Assembly: GCA_964406605.1 (NCBI GenBank)
Contig: CAYOSF010000010.1
Span: 1-64,000, forward strand
Length of the DNA stretch: 64,000 nt
Direction: 5' to 3'
DNA from: CAYOSF01 sp964406605
GTDB lineage: Bacteria; Chloroflexota; Dehalococcoidia; DSTF01; RBG-16-68-14
In this document: in pieces, positions 1 through 8,920 of the stretch
Layout of the letters: the number at the start of each line of letters is the position of its first letter
Position numbering within the stretch: the stretch's first letter is position 1
Made by a program: the position numbers and the translations under genes
The notes under the pieces: model-generated
What the model saw: only the letters and a program-made list of their open reading frames with translations
What the model was told of the DNA's origin: nothing
Database searches by the model: none

Positions 1-36
1 GGTTCTGTTCCCTCCGTTGTTCTGCTGCCGGGTCTT

Positions 37-2877
37 CTACTTCCTCTTCGCGCTCGGCGCCTTCGCCTTCTCCGGCAGGCGCTGGATGTCCACCCGCACG
101 GCGCGGTCGCACGGGATCGGCTGCCACGAGAATATCCGGTATTGGAGATGCCCGTAGCCGGCCGCCATGCCCAACCACTTCACGATCCCGGGCTCCACGT
201 CCGCCTCGCTGTACCACTCGCGGTGCATGTACGGCTCGAAGCCGTTGTAAAGGATCACCTGACCGGGCGCCACCGACGGTGAGATCTTTGCCGGGATCAG
301 CAGGTAGCCGGCGTCGTTGACGACCCGCACCTCTTCGCCGTTCTTGATCCGCTTCCTCTGGGCGTCCTTGTCGTTCATAAAGATGAACGGCGTGCCCCGG
401 TGGGTGTTCATGATGATGTTGTTGGTCAGGTTCATGGAGTGGATGCTCCAGCGCATGTGGCCGCTGGTGAGCTGGAACTGCCGTTTCTTTCCGCCCTGGT
501 TGGGCGTCTCCTTGTGGACCGGCAGCTCCTCCCCTGCCTCCAGGAACCAGTCGTGGTCGATGTAGAACTGCGCCCGCCGGGTCAGCGTCGGGTAGGGCAT
601 CTTGTCCTCAGTGTGCCAGCGGAACGGATTGTGCGTCTCGTCCGGCTTGATGGTCGAGGCCTGGTTCAGACCGTGACCCGCCGTGCCCCAACCTCTGGCG
701 CGTACGTAGCCTTTCTGGCGGAGCGTCTCCAGGCTGGTCCCCTCTGGCAGGATGCCGTACACCGCGTTGTCGCGGATCGCCTCATCAAACGCCTTCTCAT
801 CCTCCTTCAGCGCGCCGCCCAACGTGACGGCGTTCGCCAGACCCTCGAGGCTCACTACCTCTCCTTCCCGGTTCGTAAACTGCTTGAGGCCGCGCGCCTT
901 CGCCCGCTCCTCCAGCTTCTGCAGGATCATGATGCCGATCTGGCGGTCGGGCTTGGCCTCGTCAGGTGGAGCCGCGGCCGGCTCGATGAGCACGGTATTG
1001 AGGTGATGAACGGACGGCATGCTGGTGCCGAACTTCTCGTAGTGCTGGGCCGCGGGCAGGATGTAGTCCGAGTACAGCCCCGTCGTTGTGATGCGGTAGT
1101 CAACCGAAACGATCATCTTCAACTTGGGCCATAGGTGTTCCAGAAGCATCACCTGGCCGCCTCGATGCCGCCGCAGGACGTTGCCTCCGGACTCGAACAG
1201 CACGCGGGGTTCGACTTCGCGCCACACCTTCGCCCGGGTGTGATCCCACCAGCCCTTGTCCAGCGCCTCGTTCATGTACTCGTCGAATGAGCGCTTCATG
1301 GAGGGGTCGTGCCAGTCCTTGCGGTTCCAGCGCTCCTTGAAGCCGAATTGGTGGTACCAGAGGAAGGCGGAGGGGAACGACCCGCCCAGGCCGCCGAGAC
1401 GCGCGCCGGCCGTCGGCGAGCGCGTGGCCATCAGCGCGCCCCTGTTGAGAGCCAGCTCCGTCGTCAGAGTCGGGTCGTCCTGCGTCAGCAGCCGGCGCAT
1501 ACTCTGCAACTGGCGCTGCAGATCGTGCGCTGCCTCCTGCCCCGGCCTGCCCTTGGCCGTGGCGAACGCGTTCCCATCGAACCCGAAGATGGCCCACGAG
1601 CGGGTGCCGGTGCCCTTCTTGCCCCAGTTGCCCGTCAGGCCCAGCAGCAGCGCCATGGACCGCTCGATCAAGTCCCCGTGGTAGTACTTCCCTGAGTTCC
1701 AGCCGATGAAGATCTTGGTCTTCTTGGTGGCCACCTTCCGGGCCAGAGAGCGGATAGCGCTCGGGTGCACGTTGCAGATCCGCGCCGCCGCCTCCGGCTC
1801 GTACTTCTTCAACCGCTTCTTTAGGAACTCGAAGGCCGGCTTGACCTCTACTTTGCTCCCATCAGCGAGGATGGCTGTCGCGCTGCCCTCCAGCGCCGGG
1901 TCGACATCGCCCATGGCGAGGCTGCCGCGGGGCACCGCAAGCACCTGCCTGGACTTGCTGTCCAGCCAGAAGAACTGGTCCTCCCTATCCCCCTCGGCCA
2001 CTTCGTTGCCGCGCAGGAAGCGGCCCGTATCGGTGCGCACCAGCAACGGCAGGTCCGTCTGCTCCTGCACGAACTTCCGGTTGTACAGCTCCGCGTCGAT
2101 GATCACCTTGCACATCGAGAGGGCCAGCGCCACGTCCGTCCCGATGCGCACCGGCAGATGATAGTCGGCATGGATCGCCGAAGGACTGTAGTCCGGCGCA
2201 ATGGTCACCACCTCGCCGCCGTTGTAGCGGGATTCGTTGACGTAGTGCATCCACTGGATGTTGGTGTAGGCGGGGTTGGCGTGCCAGATCAGCGTCAGCT
2301 CAGCCAGGAACCAGTCGTCCATGCTGGACACCGGATTGTACTTGCCCCATGTGATGTGGAAACCCGGGCTGAAGTCCTGGAACTCTGAGTTGCCGTCGGT
2401 CGTCGCGGCGCCGAGATACCCCGCCCACATGCGGGCCGGCGTGGCGCCGACCTCCGGAGTGAAGAGGTTGACGATCGAGTCCGGCCCCTGGTCCTGGACG
2501 GCGTCGAGCATCGCGTCCGCGATGTCAGTGAGTGCCTCGTCCCAGGAGACCTTCTTCCACTTGCCCTCGCCGCGCTTCCCTGCCCGCTTGAGGGGGTGCG
2601 TCACGCGGTCCTGGCTGTAGTGGAGGCAGCTCCAGCAGGCTCCCTTCTGGCAGCCCATCGGGTTCATGTCCGGGACGCCCTTCTCAATGGTGGTGAACAC
2701 CCCCGCCTGTTCCTCTCGAAGGATCTTCCCGTCGCGAACATAGACTCGCCACGGGCAGCCGCCGGGGTAGCAGTCCACCGAGTGGCTGCCCCACGCAACC
2801 TTGTCCCACTTCCACTTGTCTCGATAGGCGTTCGCCCAGGCGCCCGAAGCCTTCCGTCCCCCGATTCGCTCTGCCAT
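37..2877 (-). CDS. Molybdopterin oxidoreductase, type II DMSO reductase family catalytic subunit
   Basis: The 946-residue protein matches the catalytic (alpha) subunit of type II DMSO-reductase-family enzymes (NarG, selenate and ethylbenzene dehydrogenase relatives), which carry Mo-bisPGD and an FS0 4Fe-4S cluster. Visible cluster ligands are H32, C36, C41 and C76, in a HxxxC spacing as in NarG. D168 in the QDFSPG stretch sits where the type II Asp ligand of Mo lies. A RGEGKW..SWDEAL block follows at 103-116. No twin-arginine signal is present, so the protein looks cytoplasmic or is carried by a partner. The start is the ATG at 2877: AAAGGAGG lies 4 nt upstream, and the longer reading frame begins inside that SD. 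Fe-S and membrane subunits, if any, would lie left of the window. The substrate cannot be told from sequence. Confidence 0.9.
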   Translation of the reverse strand: MAERIGGRKASGAWANAYRDKWKWDKVAWGSHSVDCYPGGCPWRVYVRDGKILREEQAGVFTTIEKGVPDMNPMGCQKGACWSCLHYSQDRVTHPLKRAGKRGEGKWKKVSWDEALTDIADAMLDAVQDQGPDSIVNLFTPEVGATPARMWAGYLGAATTDGNSEFQDFSPGFHITWGKYNPVSSMDDWFLAELTLIWHANPAYTNIQWMHYVNESRYNGGEVVTIAPDYSPSAIHADYHLPVRIGTDVALALSMCKVIIDAELYNRKFVQEQTDLPLLVRTDTGRFLRGNEVAEGDREDQFFWLDSKSRQVLAVPRGSLAMGDVDPALEGSATAILADGSKVEVKPAFEFLKKRLKKYEPEAAARICNVHPSAIRSLARKVATKKTKIFIGWNSGKYYHGDLIERSMALLLGLTGNWGKKGTGTRSWAIFGFDGNAFATAKGRPGQEAAHDLQRQLQSMRRLLTQDDPTLTTELALNRGALMATRSPTAGARLGGLGGSFPSAFLWYHQFGFKERWNRKDWHDPSMKRSFDEYMNEALDKGWWDHTRAKVWREVEPRVLFESGGNVLRRHRGGQVMLLEHLWPKLKMIVSVDYRITTTGLYSDYILPAAQHYEKFGTSMPSVHHLNTVLIEPAAAPPDEAKPDRQIGIMILQKLEERAKARGLKQFTNREGEVVSLEGLANAVTLGGALKEDEKAFDEAIRDNAVYGILPEGTSLETLRQKGYVRARGWGTAGHGLNQASTIKPDETHNPFRWHTEDKMPYPTLTRRAQFYIDHDWFLEAGEELPVHKETPNQGGKKRQFQLTSGHMRWSIHSMNLTNNIIMNTHRGTPFIFMNDKDAQRKRIKNGEEVRVVNDAGYLLIPAKISPSVAPGQVILYNGFEPYMHREWYSEADVEPGIVKWLGMAAGYGHLQYRIFSWQPIPCDRAVRVDIQRLPEKAKAPSAKRK

Positions 2878-3507
2878 CTTGCCTCCTTTCAAGGCACGTG
2901 AAACGCCTTCGTGTTGACTAGTCGCTATCTACTCGTCACCGAGCGGCGGACATCTGCCCCGACTCCACGACAACGAATCAGATGCGGTCGCGCCACAGTC
3001 GACCGCACCACGGGCGGGACTCTCGGTCCATGTCCACTGTCTCGTCTGGGGTTACAAATACCACGTCTGGGAGAGCAGCGCAGCGAGCCGTTTGGGCCTT
3101 CCTCACGGGACATTTGGCCCCAATTCAGAACGCCGGAATCGGCGGAAACGGCCACGCCCGCTGCGAATGGCCAGGTAGGCTGTGCGTCGTCTCGCTCCAC
3201 GCCTTGGAGGGTGACGCGGCCGGGCGTGGCGTCGCTGCGGTGGCGCAAGGGGAAGGAAGGCAGCGAGGCTCCGCCGGCCGGCTGTCCATCGGCGGGCGAG
3301 GCGGCCCCCATAGGGTGCGTTGCGTCCCTATCGACGCGCCTGCCGGGGTACCTCAGACCTCGGGTGTCGATAGCGCGCCTGCCTTCCGTCTGATCCCCTA
3401 TTCCTGCAGGTCACTGCTCGCCTCACGGGGGATTCCGACAATGACCATGAGGGGCCTGGGGCTGTAGGTTGGACGTTGGCTACAGCATGCCCGGGCGCTG
3501 TGCGGAA
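2878..3507. other. Intergenic region, no supported gene
   Basis: This is the divergent spacer between the molybdoenzyme and the GGDEF-EAL gene. The reading frames here look compositional, with no recognisable domain and no SD. The only structure seen is an 8-bp inverted repeat, CTATCGAC at 3328-3335 and GTCGATAG at 3366-3373. Each arm is followed by the same GCGCCTGCC stretch. No convincing sigma-70 promoter was found. Confidence 0.5.
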
Positions 3508-6015
3508 ATGTCCGAGCACGGGCAGACAACAACCAGCGGTGTCATTGCCCTGGGGTCGGTTCGCGGTCGAGCGATCTTGGCAGGAGTGGTGTTCGTGTTG
3601 CTCCTGGGAGCGATCGCGCTGGTTGCCGTCTGGCGTGCCCAGAGCGACCGAGAGGCGCGCAGTTCACTGGAGCACCGTGCTGTGGCCGCCGCCTCCCTGG
3701 AGCGCGCCCGCGCGCAGTTGTTCCTCAGTTCCGCCTTGGCCGCTGCCTTGGTGTTCGGTGAAGACGCCTCCGTGTTCTCCGGCCCATACGACCAGACCCG
3801 GGAAGCCGGGCGCGAAGCCGTGGAAGAGGCTCGAATGGAGTTCATCGCGGCTGGCGAGACGGAGGGGCTGGCCGCGCTTGAAGCGGTCGTCGAACAGATG
3901 GATGCCTTGCTGGAGGAAGTGGATGCGATCGTTGGGTTCATGGCTACCGCGGACAGCGACGTGAGGCTCGCGACGGCTCAGGAGTTCATGCCACCACTGT
4001 GGACAACGGGTGCGGTCGTCATGACCGACTTGCAGCGACTAGCTGCGGACCAGCAGACCAGGTTGGCCTCGGAGAGGGCGGCAGCGGACACTGCAGCCGA
4101 CAGAAGCCTCGCTCTGTTGGTCGCACTTGCCGGAGGGGCTGTCGCGGTCGGGGCGCTGGCGGTTGCAACGCTTGTGCTGTCGGTGGTGCGTCCCCTGGGT
4201 CGGCTGCGTGCCAGCGTTAGGGCCATCGCCTCCGGGCATCTGGATGCGAGGGCGGACGTTTCTGGACCGGTGGAAGTGGCCTCCCTGGCCGCCGACTTCA
4301 ACGCAATGGTGACCGAGCGACTGCGGGCCGACGATGCGCTGCGGGAGAGTGAAACCAAGTACCGGCGGATCTTCGAGAACACCCAGGACATCTACTACCA
4401 GGCGGACGAGAAGGGCATCATTACGGAGATCAGCCCCTCAATCGAGAGGTACGGATACACCCGTGAGGACTTGATAGGCACACAGGTGCTGAATGTTTAT
4501 GAAGACCCAACGGAGCGGTCAGATCTCCTGAATGCGGTCTTGGAACGTGGTGAGGTCGGCGACTACGAAATCCGCCTGAAGGCTGCGGACGGTAGCGTGC
4601 TCAATGCCTCCGTGAACACCCACCTCCTTCGCAGCCCGGACGGCTCAGTGGCCGGCGTAGAAGGTGCCATCAGAGACATCGGCGACCGCAAACGGATGGA
4701 GGCGCGACTGCTCCATCTAGCGAACCATGATCAGCTCACCGGCGTCTTCAACCGTCGCCGCCTCGAGGACGAGTTGGAGCGGGAGCTGGCTCAAGCCAAG
4801 CGCTACCGCACACCCGGCGCCTTGCTCTACTTGGACTTGGACCAGTTCAAGGATGTGAATGACAGCCTGGGCCACAGAGCTGGAGACGAACTCCTCGCTG
4901 ACCTTGCTGTCCTGATGCGGGAGCAACTCCGGGAGACCGACATTCTAGCCCGGCCGGGCGGCGATGAGTTTGTCATCCTACTTCCGCATACAGACGTGGC
5001 GGAGGCTCAGGGGATAGCCAAGCGGCTCTTGGAGGCGGTGGAACACCGCGCTTTCGTGGTCAGCGGCCAGCCCATTCCGCTCACCGCCAGCATCGGCATC
5101 GCCATGTTCCCCGACCATGAGGATACGGTGGGCGAACTCCTCTCCCGGGCCGATCTCGCTATGTACCAGGCGAAGGAGAACGGTCGCAACGGGTCTTGCG
5201 TATTCACGCATCACACGGACTGGCAAACAAAGATCGAGTCCAGACTGGGCTTGCAGAATCGCATCCGGGAAGCTCTGGAGAAGGACCTGCTTCTGCTCTA
5301 TGCCCAGCCCATACTGAACCTCCGCAGCGGTGAGTTCTCCGAGTATGAGCTCTTGGTGCGCCTGGATCTAGGTGACAGTGTGTTGCCGGCCGGGGACTTC
5401 GTGGGGATCGCTGAGCGCTTCGGATTGATCCAGTCCCTCGATCGCTGGGTGGTGCGTCGAGCCATCCATCTCATGTCCGAGCTTGGGCAGGCAGACAGGA
5501 ACCTCCGCCTGGCGGTCAACCTGTCGGCCATGGCCTTCAAGGACGGCGAGTTCCTGCCCATGATCCAGCGGGAGCTGGAGGCCACTGCCGTCGAACCGGC
5601 ACGTCTAGTGCTGGAGGTGACCGAGTCCGCTGCTATCGCCAACATCAACGAGGCCCGGAGGTTCGTGAGGACGCTGAAAGACACGGGATGCCGCTTCGCT
5701 CTCGATGACTTCGGCGTGGGATTCTCGTCCTTCTATCACCTGAAGCACCTGCCGGTCGACTTCCTGAAGATCGACGGCAGCTTCATCCGGGACATCGTTT
5801 GGAATTCCGTGGATCAGCACTTGGTGAAGGCCATCGTGCAGGCGGCTCGTGGTCTCGGGAAGCAGACAATCGCCGAGTTTGTCGGGAACGAGGAGGCCGT
5901 GCGGTTGCTCCGAGAATACGGCGTAGACTACGCTCAGGGCTATCACCTCGGTCGGCCACAAGACGTGTCCAAGGTCCTGTTGGGCTCCGGGCGTCCGCAA
6001 CGACGCGCCGCCTAG
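3508..6015 (+). CDS. Membrane sensor: HAMP-PAS-GGDEF-EAL cyclic-di-GMP enzyme
   Basis: The protein is predicted to make and/or break c-di-GMP in response to an external or membrane signal. In order: TM1 at about 22-42, an extracytoplasmic helical region to about 200, TM2 at about 201-228, HAMP, PAS at about 285-400, GGDEF at about 410-575 and EAL at about 590-830. The GGDEF motif is intact at 484-488, with an RxxD inhibitory site five residues upstream. The EAL signature is ELL (E614), and the NLS, EVTES, DDFG, LKIDG and QGY signatures are kept, so both domains may be active. Its sensory half and PAS resemble those of the GGDEF/HD-GYP protein at 52122-55700. The start is uncertain: TTG 3469, ATG 3487 and ATG 3508 are in frame and none has a good SD. 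Confidence 0.9.
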   Translation: MSEHGQTTTSGVIALGSVRGRAILAGVVFVLLLGAIALVAVWRAQSDREARSSLEHRAVAAASLERARAQLFLSSALAAALVFGEDASVFSGPYDQTREAGREAVEEARMEFIAAGETEGLAALEAVVEQMDALLEEVDAIVGFMATADSDVRLATAQEFMPPLWTTGAVVMTDLQRLAADQQTRLASERAAADTAADRSLALLVALAGGAVAVGALAVATLVLSVVRPLGRLRASVRAIASGHLDARADVSGPVEVASLAADFNAMVTERLRADDALRESETKYRRIFENTQDIYYQADEKGIITEISPSIERYGYTREDLIGTQVLNVYEDPTERSDLLNAVLERGEVGDYEIRLKAADGSVLNASVNTHLLRSPDGSVAGVEGAIRDIGDRKRMEARLLHLANHDQLTGVFNRRRLEDELERELAQAKRYRTPGALLYLDLDQFKDVNDSLGHRAGDELLADLAVLMREQLRETDILARPGGDEFVILLPHTDVAEAQGIAKRLLEAVEHRAFVVSGQPIPLTASIGIAMFPDHEDTVGELLSRADLAMYQAKENGRNGSCVFTHHTDWQTKIESRLGLQNRIREALEKDLLLLYAQPILNLRSGEFSEYELLVRLDLGDSVLPAGDFVGIAERFGLIQSLDRWVVRRAIHLMSELGQADRNLRLAVNLSAMAFKDGEFLPMIQRELEATAVEPARLVLEVTESAAIANINEARRFVRTLKDTGCRFALDDFGVGFSSFYHLKHLPVDFLKIDGSFIRDIVWNSVDQHLVKAIVQAARGLGKQTIAEFVGNEEAVRLLREYGVDYAQGYHLGRPQDVSKVLLGSGRPQRRAA

Positions 6016-6168
6016 AATCGTCGCCCGCCTCGTGGTGGCCCGGACTTCGGATGCCGGCCGCTGACCGGAAGCGCCGATCCGTCGTCCCTGCTGGCAGCCG
6101 CTCCCTGGCCGAGAAGAATCGGCCGCAGTGGGTAGCAGCCGCGGCCCTTCGTGGGAACGCTCAGGGCC

Positions 6169-6429
6169 CCCAGCTCGTTGAGACGCCGACACGCGGTCAG
6201 CATCGAGCTGCGGGTGGAAGACCAGCACGCGGGGCAGGGTACCGCTAGCCTCAACCCAGTCGTGGCGGCTGATGCCCAGAAACTCCTCCTGGCCCTTTCC
6301 CAGAGCGCCGGTACCGCCGCGACCGCGCAACGGTCCCTCAGCGACGGTTGGCCAGAGGGCGAGGCCGGAGAAGACCTGAAGGACGAGGGTCAGCGAAGCC
6401 CACAGCAATCCTAGAGAGAAGAGTGGCAC
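6169..6429 (-). pseudogene. Possible decayed DUF4405-like small membrane cytochrome-b-type protein
   Basis: A GTG at 6427-6429 opens a frame with a hydrophobic helix (residues 5-26) followed by an FLGISRHDW stretch. This resembles the TM1 / (L)TRHDWGDIH pattern of DUF4405 membrane proteins, which are haem-b-type redox partners. The second helix expected after HDW is poor, and the frame then runs without homology antisense to the EAL gene. A decayed or frameshifted gene is therefore more likely than an intact one. It is divergent from the doxX-like gene and shares its promoter region. Confidence is low because the match is by eye. Confidence 0.3.
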
Positions 6430-6440
6430 GGCCCCACTAC

Positions 6441-6482
6441 TTGAATAATGATGGTTTGTGCGCTATAATTCACTTAAAGTGA
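6441..6482 (+). promoter_or_regulatory. Sigma-70-like promoter with palindromic operator ahead of the DoxX gene
   Basis: TTGAAT (6441-6446), a 17-nt spacer and TATAAT (6464-6469) form a near-consensus promoter. A perfect 13-bp palindrome, TCACTTAAAGTGA (6470-6482), follows the -10 box directly and covers the expected start point. That is a typical repressor position, for example MarR, HxlR or ArsR type. The 5' leader to the ATG is about 90 nt. Confidence 0.7.
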
Positions 6483-6565
6483 TATACCTCAGCTAAGTCT
6501 GGGGCAGGAATGCCGGGCCGCCTGCACATGATTCAGGAGGGTCTGGCGAGAGGAGGTTACGAACG

Positions 6566-7138
6566 ATGGCGCAAGGAGTAATGGTAGGTCCCCGGCTGCC
6601 CACGGCCGACATGTCGCCCGAGAGGGCGTCCACGTGGCGCGGTTTGGGCATCTGGCCGGAAGGGCTCGCTCAGCGAATCATGCCGCCCACCACGCTGCTG
6701 ATGAGACTGGTGTTCGGCTGGATCTTTGTCTGGTCGGGCTTCGACAAGCTCATTCGGGGGTTCGACTCGTCGGGCTTTCTGGTGAATGCCACGCAGGGAC
6801 CGCTGCACAGTTGGTTCGTCAGCCTGGGTGGAAACACGGCTGCCACGGACGTGATCAATCCACTGGTCGTCTGGGGGCAGATATTGATCGGCCTGGCCTT
6901 GATCTTCGGGGTCGGTACCCGTTTTGCGCTCTTCTGGGCAGCGGCGATGGTGTTCATGTTCTACCTCGCCCAGTTCCCACCGGCGAACAACCCCTTCATG
7001 GACGACCACTTGGTCTACATCGTGATGTTCGGGCTGCTCGGAGCGCTTGGTGCCGGACGCATCCTAGGGGTCGACGCAATCATTGAGCGGCTGCCGTGGG
7101 TGCGAAAGATGCCCGTGCTCGGGGTCCTTCTGGGATAG
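6566..7138 (+). CDS. DoxX family membrane protein
   Basis: The 190-residue integral membrane protein has about four TM helices, starting at residue 37 and ending near residue 172. It carries the DoxX-type pattern: an R-x-x-F-G-W-I-F helix, a G-F-D-K-L loop and an acidic D-D-H segment. DoxX/DoxD proteins are linked to thiosulfate:quinone oxidoreduction or to thiol and oxidative stress systems. Which one applies here cannot be told. AGGAGG at 6551-6556 sits 9 nt before the ATG. The gene is alone, behind a strong promoter overlapped by a palindrome, which suggests induction by a repressor ligand. A GC hairpin follows the stop. Confidence 0.85.
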   Translation: MAQGVMVGPRLPTADMSPERASTWRGLGIWPEGLAQRIMPPTTLLMRLVFGWIFVWSGFDKLIRGFDSSGFLVNATQGPLHSWFVSLGGNTAATDVINPLVVWGQILIGLALIFGVGTRFALFWAAAMVFMFYLAQFPPANNPFMDDHLVYIVMFGLLGALGAGRILGVDAIIERLPWVRKMPVLGVLLG

Positions 7139-7166
7139 GGTCCAAGCACTTCGCCGCAGGGAGGAA

Positions 7167-7190
7167 GGCCCCGCCGGAGTCGGCGGGGCC
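7167..7190 (+). terminator. GC-rich hairpin after the DoxX gene
   Basis: A perfect 10-bp stem (GGCCCCGCCG / CGGCGGGGCC) with a GAGT loop starts 28 nt after the stop codon. No T-run follows, so it is a terminator or RNA 3'-end stabiliser of uncertain class. Confidence 0.55.
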
Positions 7191-7386
7191 TCGTGGTGCC
7201 CCGGCAAAGCTCTGGGCAGGGTCCTGCTGCGACCTTGCGTCGCATTCATCACCCCCGGTCCTTCTGTCACTTCCAACCATCCTCTCGCTACACTAGGCTC
7301 CGAACAGGCGCCGGTACCGCCGGATCGCCGCTAGCGGTCGAGGAGGCCGGTATGCCCGCCTGGGCCTGAGGTCTGGCCATCGACGT

Positions 7387-8817
7387 ATGAGGATGGAATC
7401 TGACGTGCGGAGAGCGTCGTACCCGCTGGAGCCTAGCGCGGAGCAAGTGCGCGCGATGCTGGAGGCCGCCGCCGACAGCATCGTTGAGTTCTTCGACGGG
7501 CTGCCAACCGCGCCCGCTTCCGACCTGGAGGGGGCCGAAGAGCTCGCGAGGAGCCTTCGCGAAGCGGTGCCCGCGCAGGGAGTTCCCTTCGCACAAGTCC
7601 TACCGACGATCCGGCAGGCAGCCGCGAAGGGATTGGAGACGGCCGGCCCCGGCTACATGGCGTATGTTCCCGGCGGTGGCCTCTTCGCTGCCGCCGTGGC
7701 CGACCTCCTGGCGAATACCCTGAACCGATTCGTTGGCATGTGGCAAACGGCCCCCGCCATGGCGCAGTTGGAGTGGAACGTGATCCACTGGCTCGCAGAG
7801 CTCTTCGGCTATCCGCCTGCTGCCCGGGGCGTGCTGACGTCCGGCGGCTCGATGGCCAACCTCTCCGCGCTCCTGACGGCGCGCAAAGCCTGCCTGCCTG
7901 AGGACTTCCTGTCGGGCGTCCTTTATGTGACGGACCAGACGCACGCTTCGGTTTCTAAGGTGGCGATGCTGGCGGGATTTCCTGCGAAGAGCGTTCGGGC
8001 GGTATCCACCACGCCTGAGCTCCGTATGGACCCCAACGCCCTCCGGCATTCGGTCATGGCCGATCGCGCGGCCGGATTCCGCCCCTTCTGCGTTGTCGCC
8101 ACCGCCGGCACTACCAACACCGGAGCCGTGGACCCGCTCGAGGAGCTCGGGCGGGTGGCCCGCGAGGAGGACCTCTGGCTCCACGTGGACGCGGCCTACG
8201 GCGGTTTCTTCCAGCTCACACAACGAGGCCGGTCGAAGTTCCGTGGCGTCCGCATGGCTGATTCCATCACGCTCGATCCGCACAAGGGAATGTTCCTTCC
8301 GTATGGAACTGGCTGCCTGCTGGTCCGCGATGGGAACGCGCTCCGGCAGGCGCACAGCATCGAGCAGGCGGAATACCTCCAGGATCTGGCCACGGAAGGT
8401 GAGTCGCTCAATTTCTCGGACTACTCTCCTGAGCTCTCCCGGGACTTCCGCGGGCTCCGGGTATGGTTGCCGCTCAAGCTTCACGGCCTGGACGCCTTCA
8501 GGGCTGCTCTGGACGAGAAGCTGGACTTGGCGCGTCTGCTCTTCGAGGCTCTTCGTGATCTCCCTGCACTGGACGTCCCTTGGGAGCCCGAACTGTCGAT
8601 CGTCGCCTTCCGCGCGCGAGGCGGCGATGCGGCCACCCGGCGCCTGCTGGAGGATATCAACGCCTCTCGCCGCGTCTTTCTCTCCAGCACGGTGATTGAC
8701 GGGAGGTTCTTCGTCCGCGCCGCCATCCTCTCCCACCGCACTCACAGGGACCGGGTCGAGGAGGCCGTCGAAATCGTGCGGCGCGCTGCCGAGGGACTAC
8801 TTGGTGCCGCCACATGA
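7387..8817 (+). CDS. Pyridoxal-5'-phosphate-dependent group II decarboxylase
   Basis: The 476-residue protein belongs to the aromatic-L-amino-acid / glutamate decarboxylase family (fold type I PLP enzymes), which convert an amino acid to an amine plus CO2. Seen in order are an N-terminal helical region, an SGGSMAN phosphate-binding loop, H in DQTHAS that stacks on the cofactor ring, DAAYGG whose Asp binds the pyridine N, and K300 in the DPHKG motif as the Schiff-base lysine. Length is normal for the family. The substrate cannot be assigned; tyrosine, tryptophan, DOPA and related amino acids are options. ATG 7387 and ATG 7393 are both in frame and neither has a clear SD. It stands alone, about 100 nt before the next gene on the same strand. 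Confidence 0.88.
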   Translation: MRMESDVRRASYPLEPSAEQVRAMLEAAADSIVEFFDGLPTAPASDLEGAEELARSLREAVPAQGVPFAQVLPTIRQAAAKGLETAGPGYMAYVPGGGLFAAAVADLLANTLNRFVGMWQTAPAMAQLEWNVIHWLAELFGYPPAARGVLTSGGSMANLSALLTARKACLPEDFLSGVLYVTDQTHASVSKVAMLAGFPAKSVRAVSTTPELRMDPNALRHSVMADRAAGFRPFCVVATAGTTNTGAVDPLEELGRVAREEDLWLHVDAAYGGFFQLTQRGRSKFRGVRMADSITLDPHKGMFLPYGTGCLLVRDGNALRQAHSIEQAEYLQDLATEGESLNFSDYSPELSRDFRGLRVWLPLKLHGLDAFRAALDEKLDLARLLFEALRDLPALDVPWEPELSIVAFRARGGDAATRRLLEDINASRRVFLSSTVIDGRFFVRAAILSHRTHRDRVEEAVEIVRRAAEGLLGAAT

Positions 8818-8920
8818 AGCGTCGACGCTATGCTGGGGCTGGCTGTGCTGAAGGGCAGCCTTCTCGGTCTCGGGGCCAACGTGGCCGGCGAGCAGCGTTG
8901 CATGAGCGTGGGAGGTGATC

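Noticed and set aside
400..1134. 244-codon plus-strand frame antisense to the molybdoenzyme
   Set aside because: It is a GC-rich shadow of the minus-strand gene: no domain, no SD, and Val/Arg/Leu-rich composition typical of antisense frames.
5605..6429. 274-codon minus-strand frame
   Set aside because: Only its first ~85 codons show any protein-like pattern; the rest is antisense to the EAL gene.
7600..8745. 381-codon minus-strand frame across the decarboxylase
   Set aside because: Antisense shadow of a gene with clear PLP motifs.
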